A stretch of 64,000 nucleotides of DNA from Streptomyces antnestii (lineage in GTDB: Bacteria; Actinomycetota; Actinomycetes; Streptomycetales; Streptomycetaceae): assembly GCF_004005495.1 (NCBI RefSeq), contig NZ_RZYA01000009.1, forward strand, positions 124,001 through 188,000, read 5' to 3'. Under the pieces are notes generated by a model. That model saw nothing but the letters and a program-made list of their open reading frames with translations. It searched no databases and was not told where the DNA came from. A program made the translations under genes and the position numbers. Below are positions 60,166 through 64,000 of this stretch, piece by piece (position 1 is the stretch's first letter; each line of letters starts with the position of its first letter).

Positions 60166-60960
60166 ATGACTGCAGAGCACCTCCTCGATGAACGCCCCCT
60201 CACCTCACACCGCCGGATGGCGAACAAGGTGCCGGAAGTAACCGCCTACTTCTGGGTCATCAAGGTGCTCACCACAGGAATGGGAGAAACGGCGTCGGAC
60301 TTCCTGGCCCACCTGCTCGGCCCGATCCCCGCGGTCGCGCTCGGCGGTCTCGCCTTCGTGGCCGCCCTCGCCCTCCAGTTCGCCGTACGGCGCTACGTGG
60401 CGTGGGTGTACTGGACGGCCGTCGTCATGGTCAGCGTCTTCGGCACGATGGCCGCCGACATCCTGCACGTGGGCCTCGGCGTGCCCTACACCCTGTCGAC
60501 GCCCGCCTTCATGCTCGCCCTCGCCGCCGTCTTCGCTCTCTGGTACGCGAGCGAGAGGACGCTGTCGATCCACAGCGTCCGCACCCGCCGCCGCGAGACG
60601 TTCTACTGGGCCGCTGTCCTCGCGACGTTCGCGCTCGGCACCGCCGCCGGGGACCTCACGGCGACGATCGGCCTCGGGTACCTGGGGTCGGCCGTCCTTT
60701 TCGCCGCCGCCATCTGCGTACCCGCCGTGGCGCACCGGGCGGGCGCCCTCGGCGCGGTGACGGCCTTCTGGGCCGCGTACGTCATCACGCGCCCGCTGGG
60801 CGCCTCCCTCGCCGACTGGATGGCGCTCGGGCACGCGCGGGGCGGGCTCGGGTTCGGCCTCGGGCCGGTCACCCTCGCCTGGACGGTCGCGATCCTCGGC
60901 CTCGTGGCCTACATGGCGACGACGCAGCGCGAGGCCCGGGGCGCCGACGTGGCGGTCTGA
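60166..60960 (+). CDS. COG4705-type membrane protein
   Basis: Integral membrane protein of 264 aa with about eight hydrophobic helices. It opens with the family signature NKVPEVTAYFWVIKVLTTGM followed by GETASDFL, and the second half repeats the pattern as AGDLTATIGLGYLGSA. The function of COG4705 proteins is not established. Chosen start: ATG 60166 with AAGGTG before it; ATG 60115 would add 17 residues. It lies between the importer and argG, with its own terminator downstream. Confidence 0.75.
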   Translation: MTAEHLLDERPLTSHRRMANKVPEVTAYFWVIKVLTTGMGETASDFLAHLLGPIPAVALGGLAFVAALALQFAVRRYVAWVYWTAVVMVSVFGTMAADILHVGLGVPYTLSTPAFMLALAAVFALWYASERTLSIHSVRTRRRETFYWAAVLATFALGTAAGDLTATIGLGYLGSAVLFAAAICVPAVAHRAGALGAVTAFWAAYVITRPLGASLADWMALGHARGGLGFGLGPVTLAWTVAILGLVAYMATTQREARGADVAV

Positions 60961-60989
60961 GCCACCGGGGCACCAAAGCGTGCGCCATG

Positions 60990-61016
60990 CCCCCTCCGCC
61001 TTCACGATGGAGGGGG
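60990..61016 (+). terminator. Hairpin terminator after the COG4705 gene
   Basis: CCCCCTCC (60990-60997) pairs with GGAGGGGG (61009-61016), 30 bases after the stop. It separates this gene from argG. Confidence 0.72.
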
Positions 61017-61052
61017 CGCCTTCGTGTCCAGACACATCACCCCACCCCCGCC

Positions 61053-61082
61053 TTTGCATAATCATTCTTCCGGATGCATACT
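61053..61082 (+). promoter_or_regulatory. ARG box and promoter of argG
   Basis: The 18-mer TTTGCATAATCATTCTTC (61053-61070) fits the ArgR operator pattern of two inverted TGNAT half-sites with two mismatches. TTGCAT (61054-61059), 17 bp and CATACT (61077-61082) make a plausible promoter inside it. A weaker second box may follow at 61073-61090. ArgR with arginine would block transcription. Confidence 0.62.
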
Positions 61083-61088
61083 CTTCCT

Positions 61089-62537
61089 ATGTCTAAGGTT
61101 CTCACCTCCCTGCCCGCCGGCGAGCGCGTCGGCATCGCCTTCTCCGGCGGCCTCGACACCTCCGTCGCGGTCGCGTGGATGCGCGACAAGGGTGCCGTCC
61201 CCTGCACCTACACCGCCGACATCGGCCAGTACGACGAGCCCGACATCGCGTCGGTGCCCGGCCGGGCGAAGTCCTACGGTGCCGAGATCGCGCGCCTGGT
61301 CGACTGCCGTGCGGCGCTGGTGGAGGAAGGCCTGGCCGCGCTCGCCTGCGGCGCGTTCCACATCCGCTCGGGCGGCCGCGCGTACTTCAACACGACGCCG
61401 CTCGGCCGCGCCGTCACCGGCACGCTGCTGGTCCGGGCGATGCTCGAGGACGACGTCCAGATCTGGGGCGACGGCTCGACGTTCAAGGGCAACGACATCG
61501 AGCGGTTCTACCGCTACGGGCTGCTCGCCAACCCGCACCTGCGCATCTACAAGCCGTGGCTCGACGCCGACTTCGTGACCGAGCTCGGCGGCCGCAAGGA
61601 GATGTCGGAGTGGCTGGTCGCCCATGACCTGCCGTACCGCGACAGCACCGAGAAGGCGTACTCGACCGACGCCAACATCTGGGGCGCCACCCACGAGGCC
61701 AAGACGCTTGAGCACCTCGACACCGGCGTCGAGACCGTCGAGCCGATCATGGGCGTGCGGTTCTGGGACCCGTCGGTGGAGATCGCCACCGAGGACGTGA
61801 CGATCGGCTTCGAGCAGGGCCGCCCGGTGACGATCAACGGTGAGGCGTTCGCGTCCGCCGTCGACCTGGTCATGGCGGCGAACGCGATCGGCGGCCGGCA
61901 CGGCATGGGCATGTCGGACCAGATCGAGAACCGGATCATCGAGGCGAAGAGCCGCGGCATCTACGAGGCGCCCGGCATGGCGCTGCTGCACGCCGCGTAC
62001 GAGCGCCTCGTGAACGCGATCCACAACGAGGACACCCTCGCCCAGTACCACAACGAGGGCCGGCGCCTGGGACGCCTCATGTACGAGGGCCGCTGGCTCG
62101 ACCCGCAGGCGCTGATGGTCCGCGAGTCGATTCAGCGGTGGGTCGGCTCGGCCGTCACCGGCGAGGTGACGCTGCGGCTGCGGCGCGGTGAGGACTACTC
62201 GATCCTCAACACCACGGGCCCGGCGTTCAGCTACCACCCGGACAAGCTCTCCATGGAGCGCACCGAGGACTCCGCGTTCGGCCCGGTGGACCGGATCGGC
62301 CAGCTCACCATGCGCAACCTCGACATCGCCGACTCGCGCGCCCGCCTGGAGCAGTACGCGGGCCTCGGCATCGTCGGCACGACCCACCCCGAGCTGATCG
62401 GCGCCGCCCAGGCGGCGGCGACGGGCCTCATCGGCACCATGCCGGAGGGCGGCGCCGAGGCGATCGCCTCGCGCGGCGAGGTCTCGGGCGACGACGAGCT
62501 CCTGGACCGCGCGGCCATGGAGTTCGGCACGGACTGA
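61089..62537 (+). CDS. argG: Argininosuccinate synthase (long form)
   Basis: Enzyme of 482 aa joining citrulline and aspartate with ATP, the penultimate step of arginine synthesis. The ATP-PPi loop is AFSGGLDTSVAVAWM; GDGSTFKGNDIERFYRYG, STDANIWGATHEAK and GGRHGMGMSDQIENR are also present. The length matches the long ArgG type (E. coli-like) rather than the 400-aa type. The ATG at 61089 is preferred over 61074: neither has a ribosome site, and a promoter would place the transcript start close to 61089, so the message is probably leaderless. Streptomyces coelicolor argG is likewise away from argCJBDR, as I recall. Confidence 0.94.
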   Translation: MSKVLTSLPAGERVGIAFSGGLDTSVAVAWMRDKGAVPCTYTADIGQYDEPDIASVPGRAKSYGAEIARLVDCRAALVEEGLAALACGAFHIRSGGRAYFNTTPLGRAVTGTLLVRAMLEDDVQIWGDGSTFKGNDIERFYRYGLLANPHLRIYKPWLDADFVTELGGRKEMSEWLVAHDLPYRDSTEKAYSTDANIWGATHEAKTLEHLDTGVETVEPIMGVRFWDPSVEIATEDVTIGFEQGRPVTINGEAFASAVDLVMAANAIGGRHGMGMSDQIENRIIEAKSRGIYEAPGMALLHAAYERLVNAIHNEDTLAQYHNEGRRLGRLMYEGRWLDPQALMVRESIQRWVGSAVTGEVTLRLRRGEDYSILNTTGPAFSYHPDKLSMERTEDSAFGPVDRIGQLTMRNLDIADSRARLEQYAGLGIVGTTHPELIGAAQAAATGLIGTMPEGGAEAIASRGEVSGDDELLDRAAMEFGTD

Positions 62538-62552
62538 CGTTCGTCAGACGCA

Positions 62553-62598
62553 CGAAGGGTGGAGGGGGTGGCCTGCGGGCCGCCCCCTCCACCCTTCG
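62553..62598. terminator. Strong bidirectional terminator
   Basis: A perfect 16-bp stem (62553-62568 with 62583-62598) and a 14-base loop stand between convergent argG and the ABC exporter gene. Confidence 0.88.
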
Positions 62599-62608
62599 CT
62601 TTCCCGCG

Positions 62609-64000
62609 TCAGGCCGCTTCGACCACGTCGTCCGTCGGCGCGGCGAACTGCGTGCGGTACAGCTCCGCGTAGCGTCCCTCCTCGGCGAGGAGCGTGTCGT
62701 GCGTGCCGCGTTCCACGATGTGCCCGTCCTCGACCACGAGGATCTGGTCGGCGGACCTGATGGTGGACAGGCGGTGGGCGATCACGACGGCGGTGCGGCC
62801 TTCCAGGGCCTCCGCGAGCGCTTCCTGCACGGCCGCCTCGGACGTGTTGTCCAGGTGGGCGGTGGCCTCGTCGAGGATCACCACGCGCTGGCGCGCGAGC
62901 AGGAGGCGGGCGATCGTCATGCGCTGGCGTTCGCCGCCGGAGAGGCGGTAGCCGCGCTCGCCGACGACGGTTTCCAGGCCGTCGGGCAGGGAGTGCACCA
63001 GCTCTTCGAGACGGGAGCGCCGCAGGACGTCCCACAGCTCCTCCTCGCTCGCTCCGGGCCTGGCGAGGAGCAGGTTGGCGCGCACCGAGTCGTGGAAGAG
63101 GTGGCCGTCCTGGGTCACCATGCCGAGCGTCTCGCGCAGGGAGACGGCGGTCAGGTCGCGCACGTCGACCCCGCCGATGCGTACGGCGCCCTCGTCGGTG
63201 TCGTAGAGGCGGGGCATGAGCTGGGCGACGGTCGACTTGCCCGCGCCCGAGGAGCCGACGAGGGCGACGGTCTGGCCGGGTTCGGCGCGGAACGAGATGC
63301 CGTGCAGGACCTCGGCGCCGCACCGGGTGTCCAGGGACGCGACCTCTTCGAGGGAGGCGAGGGAGACCTTGTCGGCGGCCGGGTAGCCGAAGCGGACGTC
63401 GTCGAACTCCACGGCGACCGGGCCCTCGGGCACCTCGCGGGCGTCCGGCTTCTCGTCGATCAGCGGCTTCAGGTCGAGGACCTCGAAGACGCGCTCGAAG
63501 CTGACGAGTGCGCTCATGACCTCGACGCGGGCGCCTGCCAGGGAGGTCAGCGGGGCGTAGAGGCGGGTGAGGAGCAGGGCGAGGGTGACGACGGTGCCCG
63601 CTTCGAGGGTGCCCTCGATGGCGAAGTAGCCGCCGAGGCCGTAGACGAGCGCGAGAGCGAGGGCCGAGACGAGGGTGAGCGCGGTGATGAACGCGGACTG
63701 CGCCATGGCCGTCTTCACGCCGATGTCCCGTACGCGGCGTGCCCGGGCGGCGAACTCGGCGGACTCGTCGCCGGGGCGGCCGAACAGCTTGATCAGGGTG
63801 GCGCCGGGCGCCGAGAACCGCTCGGTCATCCGGGTGCCCATGGCGGCGTTGTGCGCGGCCGCCTCACGCTGGAGCCTGGCCATACGGGTGCCCATGCGCC
63901 GGGCGGGCACGACGAACACGGGCAGGAGCACGAGCGCCAGGAGCGTGATCTGCCAGGACAGCGTGAGCATGACGGCGAGGGTGAGGAGCAGCGTCACGAT
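62609..64000 (-). CDS. ABC exporter, fused membrane and ATPase domains, partial
   Basis: C-terminal part of an MsbA/LmrA-type half-exporter; the N-terminus lies beyond the right edge, so the first transmembrane helices are missing. Visible are helices at the start, a coupling region, then the ATPase domain: Walker A GSSGAGKSTVAQLM, signature YRLSGGERQRMTIARLLLA, Walker B VVILDEATAHLD and the switch His in VIAHRLSTIRSAD. An insert of roughly 15 residues (KVSLASLEEVASLDTR) interrupts the strand before LHGISFRAEPG, longer than in most relatives. The substrate (drug, lipid or peptide) is unknown. Confidence 0.9.
   Translation of the reverse strand: MVTLLLTLAVMLTLSWQITLLALVLLPVFVVPARRMGTRMARLQREAAAHNAAMGTRMTERFSAPGATLIKLFGRPGDESAEFAARARRVRDIGVKTAMAQSAFITALTLVSALALALVYGLGGYFAIEGTLEAGTVVTLALLLTRLYAPLTSLAGARVEVMSALVSFERVFEVLDLKPLIDEKPDAREVPEGPVAVEFDDVRFGYPAADKVSLASLEEVASLDTRCGAEVLHGISFRAEPGQTVALVGSSGAGKSTVAQLMPRLYDTDEGAVRIGGVDVRDLTAVSLRETLGMVTQDGHLFHDSVRANLLLARPGASEEELWDVLRRSRLEELVHSLPDGLETVVGERGYRLSGGERQRMTIARLLLARQRVVILDEATAHLDNTSEAAVQEALAEALEGRTAVVIAHRLSTIRSADQILVVEDGHIVERGTHDTLLAEEGRYAELYRTQFAAPTDDVVEAA

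Overview
The window is high-GC actinobacterial DNA, almost certainly from a Streptomyces chromosome. The signs are strong G/C bias at third codon positions, frequent GTG starts, ATGA/GTGA/TGATG stop-start overlaps, twin-arginine signal peptides, IclR/PucR/Lrp regulators, an IdeR/DmdR-like iron box and a long-form (482 aa) argininosuccinate synthase. I saw no rRNA, tRNA or CRISPR array. Genus and all functions are read from the sequence alone.

Layout. (A) 1-7811: an operon read leftward with an FAD amine oxidase, an AstE/AspA-type deacylase, a complete PotDABC-like ABC importer and a class III aminotransferase (cut by the left edge). A divergent IclR regulator stands at its head. (B) 8720-16229: a leftward gab-type operon (class III aminotransferase, fused FAD/Fe-S 2-hydroxyacid dehydrogenase, semialdehyde dehydrogenase) with a divergent PucR regulator. 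A and B together look like uptake of a polyamine-like or N-substituted amine and its conversion through an amino acid and a semialdehyde to a dicarboxylate. (C) 16506-25587: a fused indolepyruvate-type ferredoxin oxidoreductase, an IclR regulator, a family III CoA-transferase, an HMG-CoA-lyase-like enzyme and an MFS transporter, then an Lrp-type regulator. This looks like a 2-oxo-acid/acyl-CoA catabolic island. (D) 25780-34564: a secreted PGRP amidase with FG-GAP repeats, a membrane metallophosphoesterase, a 1016-aa kinase/PLP-enzyme fusion with its Lrp regulator, and an FKBP isomerase whose stop codon lies in the end of a 180-bp MITE-like element. (E) 35092-44221: a 1257-aa secreted propeller/Ig/lectin protein, a small secreted protein, an iron-uptake system (EfeU-EfeO fusion plus EfeB peroxidase) behind an iron box, and a PIG-V-like mannosyltransferase followed by a gene remnant. 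(F) 44728-51667: an operon of lipoprotein, two ABC ATPases, one large FtsX-type permease and a response regulator, with the histidine kinase divergent. (G) 51760-55595: two tandem paralogous secreted alpha/beta hydrolases and a DUF1876 gene. (H) 55750-64000: an IclR regulator divergent from a polar-amino-acid ABC importer, a COG4705 membrane protein, argG with an ARG box, and a multidrug/lipid-type ABC exporter cut by the right edge.

The most notable non-gene signals are the MITE-like element, paired operator-like repeats at three regulator/target pairs, a perfect 26-bp palindrome just upstream of the histidine kinase gene, and an unusual number of young two-copy tandem duplications (12, 13, 18, 33, 33 and 36 bp). 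The most notable genes are the kinase/pseudo-M23/phospho-lyase-like fusion and the three small catabolic islands, whose substrates I cannot determine.
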